Below are positions 26,839 through 35,178 of a stretch of 64,000 nt of DNA, piece after piece; the stretch's first letter is position 1; each line of letters opens with the position of its first letter. The notes beneath the pieces are model-generated. The model was not told where the DNA came from, made no database searches, and saw nothing but the letters and a program-made list of their open reading frames with translations. The translations under genes were made by a program, and so were the position numbers. The stretch is from JBKCUI01 sp052161605 (lineage in GTDB: Bacteria > Planctomycetota > Planctomycetia > Pirellulales > Pirellulaceae). The stretch is from assembly GCA_052161605.1 (NCBI GenBank), contig CP197409.1, one strand, 5' to 3'.

Positions 26839-27545
26839 TGTGGGCAATCATTGACAAGGACTTTTCTCTTCTTCGGCTTTACGTTCGTGCATCCATCATG
26901 GTTACATTAGGGTGTTACTTGTTCGCAGCCGCACTTACGATATGGCTTACGTCATATCACGAGCAATCGATGCAAACTGTTACTCAACGAACTTTTCTTT
27001 CGCTAAGTATCGGAAGCCGACTGGGATTTGTCGCAACGGTCTTATTGGGAGCCCTTGTAGCAGGGAGCGCGGTTACCCTAGAACGGAGTGATCGATCTGT
27101 TGAGTTTCTAGCTTGCTTGCCTCCAACGCGTTGGCACAATCTATTCAGTAAGGTTATTGTCGTGTGTGCAACCGTGTTGTCCATGATTGTGATTCATCTC
27201 GTGACGAACGTACTCGCACATCAGTTCTTTCCTTATGTCCGAATGGATACTCGAATTCAACTACCCGACGCAAACACCACAGCGACCTTCTTGTGCTTGA
27301 TTATTTCGACCGCTGGTGGAGCTTGGGGTTTTGCATCGTGTATGAAATCCAACGGTGCCCCGATCATTATGGGAATCGGAACTCCTTTCCTCGCGCTTAC
27401 CATCGTTTTACTCATTGGCAAGATACTCGATATACCGGCAGAAGGAACCAGCTTTCAGATCCGCTTTAATACGGGTTCTGTCATACTTGGGTTTACGCTT
27501 GGCTTGATCGGATCGTATCTTTATTTAACTAGGACCGAACCATGA
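26835..27545 (+). CDS. ABC-2 type transporter permease
   Basis: A 236-residue membrane protein with about six helices (for example ASIMVTLGCYLFAAALTIWL, LGFVATVLLGALVAGSAVTL, then a last one near GSVILGFTLGLIGSYLYL). ERSDRSVEFLACLPPTRWHNLFSK is the typical coupling motif between helices 2 and 3 of ABC-2 permeases. It overlaps the ATPase gene before it and the thioredoxin-like gene after it by 4 bases each. Confidence 0.88.
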   Translation: MMWAIIDKDFSLLRLYVRASIMVTLGCYLFAAALTIWLTSYHEQSMQTVTQRTFLSLSIGSRLGFVATVLLGALVAGSAVTLERSDRSVEFLACLPPTRWHNLFSKVIVVCATVLSMIVIHLVTNVLAHQFFPYVRMDTRIQLPDANTTATFLCLIISTAGGAWGFASCMKSNGAPIIMGIGTPFLALTIVLLIGKILDIPAEGTSFQIRFNTGSVILGFTLGLIGSYLYLTRTEP

Positions 27546-28621
27546 GTGCCGTGCAGCGGATTAATTTCAAGATTAATGGTTTGTTAATACCTACAGTAAT
27601 CTTAATTGCAGCAGTCGGCTGGCTGACATACGATGGGCTTCGTATAAAGTCTATGCAAGCATCCAAATATGCAATGCCGACCGACACTAGCGGCCCGTCT
27701 ATATTGGAGTTTTTGCGCATCATGGATGGGGCGGGTAACGCTCCAAAAAGCATCTTTGAGTCCTCTAATATAGAGTCGATCTGTAAAGCGGTGATAGAAG
27801 CGAACGGTCTACTATCCCACAACCAAGATGGTCTTACTGATAGCGAACAAAGAGAGGCTGTTTACTACTATATTAACTATTCTGCATTATCAATCATGCA
27901 CGGTTTCACTGCCTGCAACGATACGACGATTGAATCATTTCTTGCAATTACCAACTCTTATCTTGCCAAAGCATCCTCATTTGGTACTCGAGAGCGGGAG
28001 ATTATGAATCGAACCATGACGCTTCTGGATGGTGCTGGCAGAATCGATGACGAAATTCTGTTTGTTGAAGGAGTCATCGAGCAGCTTACACATAGGCCTG
28101 AACTATCTTCAGATTCGACGACGAGGACAGTAACAACTTTGAAAAATGTGCTCGGTCGGTTGAGGATGGTAAATAATGTTGTGGAGCTATCGTCAAGCAC
28201 ATTGGATCAAAGGCCTTTTAACATTCGGGATTTACGTGGCAAAGTAGTACTCATTGAATTCTGGGGAACTCGTTGCACTGCATGCCTACAGGACTTACCG
28301 GCGTTAAAAAGGATCTACAAAAAACACAGGAATAGATTGGAAATTGTTGGAATTTGCCTTACGTCAGAACCGGCCCGTGTACAGAACTATGTCACCGAAC
28401 ACAGCTTACCATGGACGCAATTATGCGACGATCGAACGATTGGCTGGGAATGCAACCAGCAATTAGCAGAACAATTTGGTGTTTTGAGCGTACCTACCAC
28501 TTTGTTGGTCGATCAAGATGGTGTAGTTGTAAAGCTCGGGGTTCGTCCGCTTGCCAATGAGGAGTTTTTTGATCTAGAGGAATGCCTCAATAGGCTTTTC
28601 TCAAACCAGGAGGGGCACTAG
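27542..28621 (+). CDS. Membrane-anchored thioredoxin-like protein (TlpA/ResA type)
   Basis: A 359-aa protein with one N-terminal helix (LLIPTVILIAAVGWLTY) as an anchor or uncleaved signal. A helical middle part of about 170 residues has no known domain, and a TlpA-type thioredoxin domain lies at about 218-355. The active site reads CTAC (245-248), and the cis-Pro loop is VPTTLLVD. It should act outside the cytoplasmic membrane on disulfides. It is the last gene of the GntR-ABC operon with an ATGA overlap, linking the exporter to thiol chemistry. Confidence 0.88.
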   Translation: MSAVQRINFKINGLLIPTVILIAAVGWLTYDGLRIKSMQASKYAMPTDTSGPSILEFLRIMDGAGNAPKSIFESSNIESICKAVIEANGLLSHNQDGLTDSEQREAVYYYINYSALSIMHGFTACNDTTIESFLAITNSYLAKASSFGTREREIMNRTMTLLDGAGRIDDEILFVEGVIEQLTHRPELSSDSTTRTVTTLKNVLGRLRMVNNVVELSSSTLDQRPFNIRDLRGKVVLIEFWGTRCTACLQDLPALKRIYKKHRNRLEIVGICLTSEPARVQNYVTEHSLPWTQLCDDRTIGWECNQQLAEQFGVLSVPTTLLVDQDGVVVKLGVRPLANEEFFDLEECLNRLFSNQEGH

Positions 28622-28902
28622 TTGGGTGTCGCCGACGAAATGACTTGTGATCAATCCGTGGCCGCACGTTTAGAAGTATGTTCACAATTAATGAAGAGCT
28701 GCGTCTCGGCGGCAACTAGATAGCTTAGTAACACTTTCGGTCTGTGAAGAACCGGACGACCCATTGCTCGAAGTGATGTGGCTGCCCAGACAAATTGGAG
28801 TTGCCCTACTCGATCAGGGCGAAGTACTTCAAGTATTCCTCCTGCAATCGCCTTTGGAATCTAGCTGTCGCAGACCATTAAAGCTTTAACAGAGCATCCG
28901 TC
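28622..28902. other. Convergent intergenic region
   Basis: About 280 bases between the ends of two operons that converge. No gene, hairpin with T-run or repeat was recognised. Confidence 0.5.
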
Positions 28903-29922
28903 TTAGAACGTGATAAGTCGGCTGCTTTCGTCACGAATGATATTTGACAAGGGCTTTCCCATCGGTTTGACATCGATTCCCAGCTCTCGAAGTCGATCTG
29001 TAACACCGTACGAATCAGCGCAGACCACACAGGCTTCAAGCGTGATACCAGCGTTCTTCATCTCCATCACTTTCGTTTGAATGTCTTTATCCGATGCTAC
29101 CAACCTTGAGCTGGGGCCCCAGATAATCAGACGCACTTCATCAAACCATCGGTTCTTCTTGGCCGCATGGCCGTACATCAATACCATACGGTGTGCGACT
29201 TCTGGGTCACCGCTGGTCCACAGAATCGTTAATTTCTCGGAACTTGCATCTTGATCCATTGGCTCCTTAGCAGTGGGCTCCTGAGATGAAGACGTTAGTC
29301 CTTCTAACGCAGCCAAGATCTTCCTCGATTCAAGCCGCTGGCGATAATCGGGGTCGCTGTGGGCGAAAACAATCTTGCCTTCCTGATTGATTACATAGAC
29401 GGCCGGAATGGGAAGAGCATGATGTTGGTAACCGGATGCAGATTCCAAATCAATCCCGAACCCCTTGTACTTCGTAAACGTTTGATCGTCGACTCGAAAT
29501 GCCAAGCCAAATGCCCGACTGGCTACCACTTGAGCATCCGAATAAAGTGGAAACGGAACGCTGTTTTTCTCATGGTTAGATTTTGAGTTTTCTACCGAAT
29601 CCGGGCTTACACCGATAAGCTCTGCACCAATTTCTTGAACCTTTGGGTACACTTTGATTAGCTCTTGCGTGTGCCGTGTACAAATAGGACACCATCCACC
29701 GCGAAAGAAGACGACCACCAGTGGCTTGCTGCTGTATAAAGAGGACAACTTCACTGCTTTGCCGTCCATTCCGGTTAGCTCTACATCCGGTACGGTTGCT
29801 CTAATCTCAAGGGGCTTAGTGGCTTTTGGGTCGGTTGCGATTTGAGGACCTTGAGCCCGCAATGGGGGCATCGCCGACAAACCAACCAAAACAAACAGCC
29901 CAAACATCTGTAACCGTGTCAT
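28903..29922 (-). CDS. Secreted peroxiredoxin-like protein fused to a DsrE-type domain
   Basis: A 339-residue exported protein. The signal peptide is MFGLFVLVGLSAMPPLRAQG. Residues about 35-205 are an AhpC/TSA peroxiredoxin-like domain with FFRGGWCPICTRHTQEL as the peroxidatic site (a CxxC pair). Residues about 225-339 look like a DsrE-family domain (TILWTSGDPEVAHRM, VRLIIWGPSSRL, then CVVCADSYGV and MGKPLSNII). DsrE proteins are usually cytosolic sulfur carriers, so an exported fusion is odd. The ATG at 29922 follows AAGGAAT and gives the signal peptide; the frame is open further upstream but overlaps the gene before it. The redoxin gene ends 5 bases upstream, so these are one operon. Confidence 0.85.
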   Translation of the reverse strand: MTRLQMFGLFVLVGLSAMPPLRAQGPQIATDPKATKPLEIRATVPDVELTGMDGKAVKLSSLYSSKPLVVVFFRGGWCPICTRHTQELIKVYPKVQEIGAELIGVSPDSVENSKSNHEKNSVPFPLYSDAQVVASRAFGLAFRVDDQTFTKYKGFGIDLESASGYQHHALPIPAVYVINQEGKIVFAHSDPDYRQRLESRKILAALEGLTSSSQEPTAKEPMDQDASSEKLTILWTSGDPEVAHRMVLMYGHAAKKNRWFDEVRLIIWGPSSRLVASDKDIQTKVMEMKNAGITLEACVVCADSYGVTDRLRELGIDVKPMGKPLSNIIRDESSRLITF

Positions 29923-29927
29923 AAGAC

Positions 29928-31013
29928 TTATTCCTTTTCTGCCAAAAGTTCGTCTACCAATTTTTCGATTGCCTTGTCTCCCGTAGCACCTTGCCAATTG
30001 AGTTCCCCTTCCCACAAAGAACGAATGTAGCCTCGTTTATCAACAACATAGACCGTGGGCCACCAAATGGTCCCCCACGCGTCCCAATTCTTTTTGTTCA
30101 GGTCAATGAGTACCGGAAACCCAAACCCCTTTTTCAAAGCAGCCTGTTTTACGAGACTTGGATCTCGCTCTGCCGCCGTCTCTGGTGATTGAATTCCAAT
30201 GACCTTTACCCCTTTTTCTGAAAGGGATTCGTGCCAACGGTTGTAGTGATCAAAGTTGGCAACGCAGTTGTGGCACTGGAACGCATAAAAGTGAACCAAA
30301 ACAACGTTACCTCGCAATGAGTCGAGGGTCGGCCGCTCGCTACCAGTCCACTCGCCGGAATCGATCAACTCTGGGGCCAAGGGAAAGACGCGTTTCAAAG
30401 CCATCGTATCAAACGGTTTACCGATAAGCTTGGCCAACGCTTGCCGGTTTGCAGGTGCAAGGGCTCCATTGATTGCAGTCTGTTCTTTCTCACGAGCAGA
30501 CTTGAGTTGCTTTTCTAAATTCGTGTCGCCGCCCTGCTTTTCATTCAACTTTCGAGCGATGCCATCCGTCGTCAGACATGCCTTCTTAATATCGTTCAAC
30601 TGCTGGTCATTAAGTCCGATGGACTTCGCAATCCCAGAACGAAGTAGTGATCGGGTCCCCTGCGACTGAACCTCAATCTCCCGCAAGCGACGGAGCTTTT
30701 CCGGTGTGAGTATCGACTTCAATTCCTCAAGCAATCGTTTCTCTAAATCGCGAATTGTCTCTATCTGCTTGTCCTCTGGCAAGATACGCGCGGGCCACCA
30801 AATCGCATCGATTTCTCTGAGGATTTCCAAAAGTCGCTTGTCTTCTAGAACTCCAAGCTCTTCCTGTACTTCGGGAGCGTGAATCAATTTCAGTAGGTTC
30901 TGCGGGATCAACGGCTCCTTATCGCTATCTTGAGATCGTACCGAACAAGGCATTCCTAGAACGATCAACAACACGCAATTCCAGAAATGCCCAAGCCATC
31001 GATATGACAACAT
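29928..31013 (-). CDS. Secreted thioredoxin-like protein with helical N-terminal half
   Basis: A 361-aa exported protein with a signal segment (NCVLLIVLGMPCSVRS). A helical region of about 180 residues resembles the Leu/Gln-rich repeats of planctomycete secreted proteins (LTPEKLRRLREIEVQSQG). A C-terminal TlpA-like domain has CHNC (in AFQCHNCVANFDHYN) and the cis-Pro motif WPTVYVVD. It is the middle gene of a TetR-redoxin-peroxiredoxin operon. It probably reduces or oxidises envelope proteins, or feeds electrons to the peroxiredoxin encoded 5 bases downstream (inference). Confidence 0.87.
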   Translation of the reverse strand: MLSYRWLGHFWNCVLLIVLGMPCSVRSQDSDKEPLIPQNLLKLIHAPEVQEELGVLEDKRLLEILREIDAIWWPARILPEDKQIETIRDLEKRLLEELKSILTPEKLRRLREIEVQSQGTRSLLRSGIAKSIGLNDQQLNDIKKACLTTDGIARKLNEKQGGDTNLEKQLKSAREKEQTAINGALAPANRQALAKLIGKPFDTMALKRVFPLAPELIDSGEWTGSERPTLDSLRGNVVLVHFYAFQCHNCVANFDHYNRWHESLSEKGVKVIGIQSPETAAERDPSLVKQAALKKGFGFPVLIDLNKKNWDAWGTIWWPTVYVVDKRGYIRSLWEGELNWQGATGDKAIEKLVDELLAEKE

Positions 31014-31067
31014 AAATAGCCCTTTTGCGAACTGAATCCTCAGCCCGTTAAATACATGTTTAGATAT

Positions 31068-31649
31068 CTACCCAAGCGAGTGAATCACTTGAGAAACAAC
31101 CGCCTTGGCATCCTTGACCGACATTCCACCTTTGATCATCGCCCGAATTCCGCTCAAGCAAGTCGTGAGGTATTTGGCTGAAACTTTCGGCGAAACCTCG
31201 GGAGATATTTCGCATTGCTTGATACTATCGCGAATCGCACGTTCAAAGGTCGACTGAACGGCATCCAGTGCCACCCGCACGTCCTCCGAAAACTCCTTGC
31301 GACGCTGACCAAATTCCACGGCCGAATTCACGATCAGGCATCCCTTCGGTTCATCAGAAGCCGCATCTTCGACAACCTCTTCAAAAACGAGTTGTAAAAA
31401 CTCTTGAAGTGATGACGACTGGGCCTGCAAACTGGTCAAATGATCGATAACAAATCTCTGATATTGCTTCAGGCAAACAAGGTACAGGGCTTGTTTCGAT
31501 TGAAAGTCCGCATAGAAGCTACTTTTTGATAGCTTCATGGCACGCAGCAAATCATCTAAAGACGTAGCATCGTAGCCCTGTCGCCAAAAAAGCTCGACTG
31601 CAGCGTTTAGTGCTTCGTCTCGTTGATATGTTCGTGGTCTTCCTGTCAT
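31068..31649 (-). CDS. TetR-family transcriptional regulator
   Basis: A 193-aa TetR repressor. The N-terminal helix-turn-helix is ALNAAVELFWRQGYDATSLDDLLRAMKLSKSSFYADF (about residues 13-49); the remainder is the ligand and dimer domain with CLIVNSAVEFG, as in the AcrR/YxaF branch. ATG 31649 (MTGRPRTYQ) is chosen as the usual start for this branch. A near-palindrome lies directly upstream. The two redoxin genes follow 54 bases after the stop, so the regulator and its likely targets form one operon. Confidence 0.92.
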   Translation of the reverse strand: MTGRPRTYQRDEALNAAVELFWRQGYDATSLDDLLRAMKLSKSSFYADFQSKQALYLVCLKQYQRFVIDHLTSLQAQSSSLQEFLQLVFEEVVEDAASDEPKGCLIVNSAVEFGQRRKEFSEDVRVALDAVQSTFERAIRDSIKQCEISPEVSPKVSAKYLTTCLSGIRAMIKGGMSVKDAKAVVSQVIHSLG

Positions 31650-31659
31650 GCCTTGATTA

Positions 31660-31677
31660 TTGGACGGAACGGTCCAA
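31660..31677. promoter_or_regulatory. Operator for the TetR-family regulator
   Basis: TTGGAC-N6-GTCCAA, with further symmetry inside (GGAACG), lies 10 bases before the TetR start. TetR proteins of this branch bind related GGACxG..CxGTCC palindromes. It would block the operon's own transcript. Confidence 0.75.
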
Positions 31678-31799
31678 AAGTCAAGGCAGGCTTCATTCAA
31701 ATAACGATCGCCCTACTTAAGCAATTGTAGTCCGACGATGCGAAGCGAGTTGGGAGTCGGCTTTGGCGGAACAAACACGAGACTTCTGAGAGAGTGGGA

Positions 31800-32297
31800 T
31801 TACCGATCTACAAACTCAACCCACTCTATGTTTTTTGGTTGCTTTTCCGATTCCAAGCGAGTGGAATGCAGGAGCTGGACTTTCCAGCGATCGTTCTCTT
31901 TTGCCATGACTGCACTCTCGAGCCAGACAACGGTTCGCTGCCCGCTATTGCGACGAATCTCAGCTTTGTTCCAATAGCTGATCCAGGCTACATCCCCTTC
32001 TTGCCTCGCTCGAATCTGCTTGAAAAAATTCTTGCGTTCGTATGGCTCACCTTTGGGCTGGACCGCATCCACGAGCATATCCATGGTCCAGTCTTCCCCG
32101 TGTTCGAGCAATTGGAAGTCGTCTGTTGCATTCTCCCGCATCGCCTGACCATCGTGTTTCGACATTGCGGCGAATAGCTGCTTCACTGGCTGAAATGCAG
32201 GATGGTCTTCCGCAACCGCGATTCCGCTTAAGAACAAAACTCCAAAAAGATATAGCCCGGCGGTCCATGTGATGCGTTCCAAACGACTTGTTCTCAT
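31800..32297 (-). CDS. Secreted NTF2/SnoaL-like protein
   Basis: A 165-residue exported protein: signal peptide (TAGLYLFGVLFLSGIAVAE) followed by an NTF2-like cone fold of the SnoaL/DUF4440 kind (PVKQLFAAMSKHDGQAMRENATDDF at the start, WKVQLLHSTRL near the end). The start at 32297 is chosen for the signal peptide; the frame opens further upstream. It lies downstream of the mannose-1-phosphate guanylyltransferase gene with a 68-base gap. The function is unknown. Confidence 0.78.
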   Translation of the reverse strand: MRTSRLERITWTAGLYLFGVLFLSGIAVAEDHPAFQPVKQLFAAMSKHDGQAMRENATDDFQLLEHGEDWTMDMLVDAVQPKGEPYERKNFFKQIRARQEGDVAWISYWNKAEIRRNSGQRTVVWLESAVMAKENDRWKVQLLHSTRLESEKQPKNIEWVEFVDR

Positions 32298-32365
32298 AGC
32301 TTCCACCTCTAGTTGTGTGTTGGGGACGGGAAATAGCGAACGATTGGTAACGCTGCGTTGCCAGA

Positions 32366-33445
32366 TCACAGGTACTGCTGATGGCCAAGCTCTGTGAGTT
32401 GCTTGACCACTTCGCGAACTCGCTCTTCCTCTGTTTTGGGGGCAACTAAGGTTGCGTCAGAAGTGTGGACAACGATCGTTTCTTTCATCCCAATAGTGAC
32501 CACCAAGTGATCAGATTCGCTCCGTATAATCATTTGCTCGGAGTCTATACCTAAATACGGCCCATCGACCGCATTGCCAAACTCGTCGGGTTGGATCAAT
32601 CTAGCCATAGCTTGCCAGCTGCCCACATCGTCCCACGAGAAAGGCGTTTCAATGACTGATACGTTTGAGTATCGCTCCATGACCGCAAAGTCGATCGATT
32701 TTCCTTTGATCTGCTCAAAATGCTCTCGGAACTTGGCGGGGAAATCCCTGGTTCCGATGCCAGTTGCGATCTCCTCGATGTGAGAATACATCTCTGGCTC
32801 GAATTCCTTTAAGGCCTCCAAAATTGTCGATGCCTTCCATAGAAAGATTCCGCTGTTCCAGTAAAAGGTGCCCGCCTCAAGATACTCCTCGGCTGTCTTG
32901 CGGTCCGGTTTCTCGCGGAACCGTTCGACTCCGAACGCTGAGATGCCCGGCTGGCAAGCGATTGGTTCGGATCGCTGTATGTAACCGAACGATTCTGCCG
33001 GGTAGCTTGGGCGTATACCAAACGTAACGATTCGCTCAGGATCGGCTTCGATCAATTGAACGGCCGCTTTGACGGCGCGATGGAATTCGGCCCGGGGTTC
33101 GATGACGTGATCAGATGGCATGACTATCATGATGCCGTCAGGATCGGCTGCTTTAACGAGCGAAGCCGCCACGCCAATGCACGGTGCAGTGTCCCGTTTA
33201 AACGGCTCTCCCACCACATGCTCGAGAGGCAGGTCTGGGAGTTGTGCGACAACGGCATCGGATAGTTGCTCGTTGGTTAGAACTAATACACGCTCGCTGG
33301 AAACCAAGCCTTGCAAACGATCAAATGTGGTTTGAAGCATCGTGCGCGGGCTTCCCATCTTTAGAAGCTGCTTTGGTTTGATTTGTCGACTCGCTGGCCA
33401 GAATCGTGTTCCCGATCCGCCAGCCATAATCACAGCATGCAACAT
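32366..33445 (-). CDS. manC: Mannose-1-phosphate guanylyltransferase
   Basis: Makes GDP-mannose from mannose-1-phosphate and GTP. The signature AVIMAGGSGTRFWPASRQIKPKQ lies at the N-terminus, FREKPD is near residue 165, and WNSGIFLWK is in the sugar site. The 359-residue length is that of a single-domain enzyme without the phosphomannose isomerase half. Start 33445 gives the expected MLHAVIMAGG. It follows the UDP-sugar pyrophosphorylase gene by 134 bases on the same strand, so the two may supply envelope polysaccharide precursors together. Confidence 0.95.
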   Translation of the reverse strand: MLHAVIMAGGSGTRFWPASRQIKPKQLLKMGSPRTMLQTTFDRLQGLVSSERVLVLTNEQLSDAVVAQLPDLPLEHVVGEPFKRDTAPCIGVAASLVKAADPDGIMIVMPSDHVIEPRAEFHRAVKAAVQLIEADPERIVTFGIRPSYPAESFGYIQRSEPIACQPGISAFGVERFREKPDRKTAEEYLEAGTFYWNSGIFLWKASTILEALKEFEPEMYSHIEEIATGIGTRDFPAKFREHFEQIKGKSIDFAVMERYSNVSVIETPFSWDDVGSWQAMARLIQPDEFGNAVDGPYLGIDSEQMIIRSESDHLVVTIGMKETIVVHTSDATLVAPKTEEERVREVVKQLTELGHQQYL

Positions 33446-33579
33446 AGATTTGATCTCAATGGTAAGGTGTTCGAGGAAGATAACGTGTCTCAAGCATGGA
33501 GGCTTATTGCCTATCTAGGGCACCGACTACCAGCGCTCCCGTCACTTAATCTTAACCAAAATCAAACGAATCAGGTGCA

Positions 33580-34968
33580 CTATGCAAAGTATGTGTCGAC
33601 ATGGATCTCAAGCGGAGATGAAAATTTTGTCTTAACATCCTCCATATCGAATGCCCAAAGTGGATGAATTTCCAAACGGATAGAATCGGCTGTTCGCACG
33701 TTGGCTGCGGCAAGCCAACGCTTAAATCGACTACTGATCGCATCACGGCACGCAGACGGAGTGTCGGTCGCAGCGCCATCAGCGTTCTTTACGGGAGCAA
33801 AGACCCCCGCTGCATCTCCCTCAACCACCAACGCCACCTTGGCCTCTGGGAGTAGGTCAAATACAAACCGTTCGAACTTAAACCCGTTAGGTTGAGATGG
33901 CTTTACCTTATCACCACTTTCGTTAATGTAAGGAACTGCTTTGTGAGCGATATGGAAAGGAAGTGATTCGGAATTTTCTGAACAATTTTGCAGGAACTCG
34001 CAGTTGAGGACATGCACAGCGATATTGCCCGCCCACAAAGCCAGACTGCCGTCCGGGTTCCGACGCTCCGCTGCCTCGTCTGGTAGATCGGAGTATTCAA
34101 TGATCTGGGTTTTGCCATCGATTGAGACAACGTTCCCGACTTTCTCCTTGGCAAATCGTTTCTTGACCACTTGCGTCGTCATTTCTGAATTAGCCTGAAT
34201 ATGATGCCCGATAAGCAGTGGGTCACATGCGGTGACGAGCGGGTTGTCGACCTGAGCGTAAAACAACTGTTGGATACCGCGACTGCGACATTGCTCGAGA
34301 ATTCCACACTTCTTCATGGCCGCGACGATTCCACCGTGGCCGTCTGGGCTAAGTGCGATTTGTGCTTCGCTTTCTAAGAGGACCTTTCCGGTAGAGGCAT
34401 CAACGGCTGGCATTGCACCCTGTCGAAAAATGTGAAGCAAGTGAGCGGAAAGGCCGAGATTGTCGTGTTCCTCGAAATACCTCCTGGTCTCTACGTCCGT
34501 TGCAGGGCTGGTCATTATGAACATCGGGATCTCGCACTCGTATTTTTTCATGGTTCCCCGCAAGGAGTCCACATGCATTTCGAACAAGGTGCGATTCGAA
34601 ATCGGACCGATGGGAAACATCCCCTTGGGAAGATCAAATCCCAACCGGGTCCCTTGGCCGCCCGCTACGAGCACCATTCCCACTCGACCTGCCCGGATCG
34701 CATCCTCGCCCGTTTTCCGAGCGATTTCGTTTAGCTCCGCAGGGATGCCCAGTCGGATAGCATGAGGGGGCATCGCTCGTTTGGCCAGCTCCTCCAAGCT
34801 CGTCGCTTTGCTTTTTTGATGAACGAGTCGAGTAATGAGGTCAAAGTCGATGGATTCAATCTGGCTTGCGAGCCCAAGCCTTTGAGTTTCATCCAGATGA
34901 TCCCAAAATCGAATCAAGTGATCCTGCCCATGGGCTTTGAGACGATCCATTAATTGCTGTTTATTCAT
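33580..34968 (-). CDS. UDP-N-acetylhexosamine/UDP-sugar pyrophosphorylase
   Basis: A 462-aa UTP-dependent sugar-1-phosphate uridylyltransferase of the eukaryote-type UDPGP family. The nucleotide site reads LVAGGQGTRLGFDLPKGMFPIG near residue 104, with further family motifs GHGGIVAAMKKCGIL, QVDNPL and NIAVHV. By the family it most likely makes UDP-N-acetylglucosamine. Start 34968 fits the N-terminus. It is the first gene of a likely unit with manC. Confidence 0.92.
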   Translation of the reverse strand: MNKQQLMDRLKAHGQDHLIRFWDHLDETQRLGLASQIESIDFDLITRLVHQKSKATSLEELAKRAMPPHAIRLGIPAELNEIARKTGEDAIRAGRVGMVLVAGGQGTRLGFDLPKGMFPIGPISNRTLFEMHVDSLRGTMKKYECEIPMFIMTSPATDVETRRYFEEHDNLGLSAHLLHIFRQGAMPAVDASTGKVLLESEAQIALSPDGHGGIVAAMKKCGILEQCRSRGIQQLFYAQVDNPLVTACDPLLIGHHIQANSEMTTQVVKKRFAKEKVGNVVSIDGKTQIIEYSDLPDEAAERRNPDGSLALWAGNIAVHVLNCEFLQNCSENSESLPFHIAHKAVPYINESGDKVKPSQPNGFKFERFVFDLLPEAKVALVVEGDAAGVFAPVKNADGAATDTPSACRDAISSRFKRWLAAANVRTADSIRLEIHPLWAFDMEDVKTKFSSPLEIHVDTYFA

Positions 34969-35118
34969 CTTTCCAACATGCTTATAGGGGGGGCGATCGC
35001 ATTTTCGCCAGATTCTAACAGAATCGATTCCTAACTCGAAGGAGAAAACACCTCGCGACATGATCCGTGAAACCAGGCTCAGAATGCATCGTCGTTCTTT
35101 TCTCGCTGGGCAAAGAAA

Positions 35119-35145
35119 AAGCTCGGGTTACCCCGAGCTTTTTTG
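35119..35145. terminator. Bidirectional intrinsic terminator
   Basis: A 9-bp stem AAGCTCGGG / CCCGAGCTT with a TTAC loop, A-run on one side and T-run on the other. It lies about 35 bases after the minus-strand stop of the YTV-like gene and serves that transcript. Confidence 0.9.
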
Positions 35146-35178
35146 CGTTTGGACGTAGAAATTAGCGTATCCGGAATA

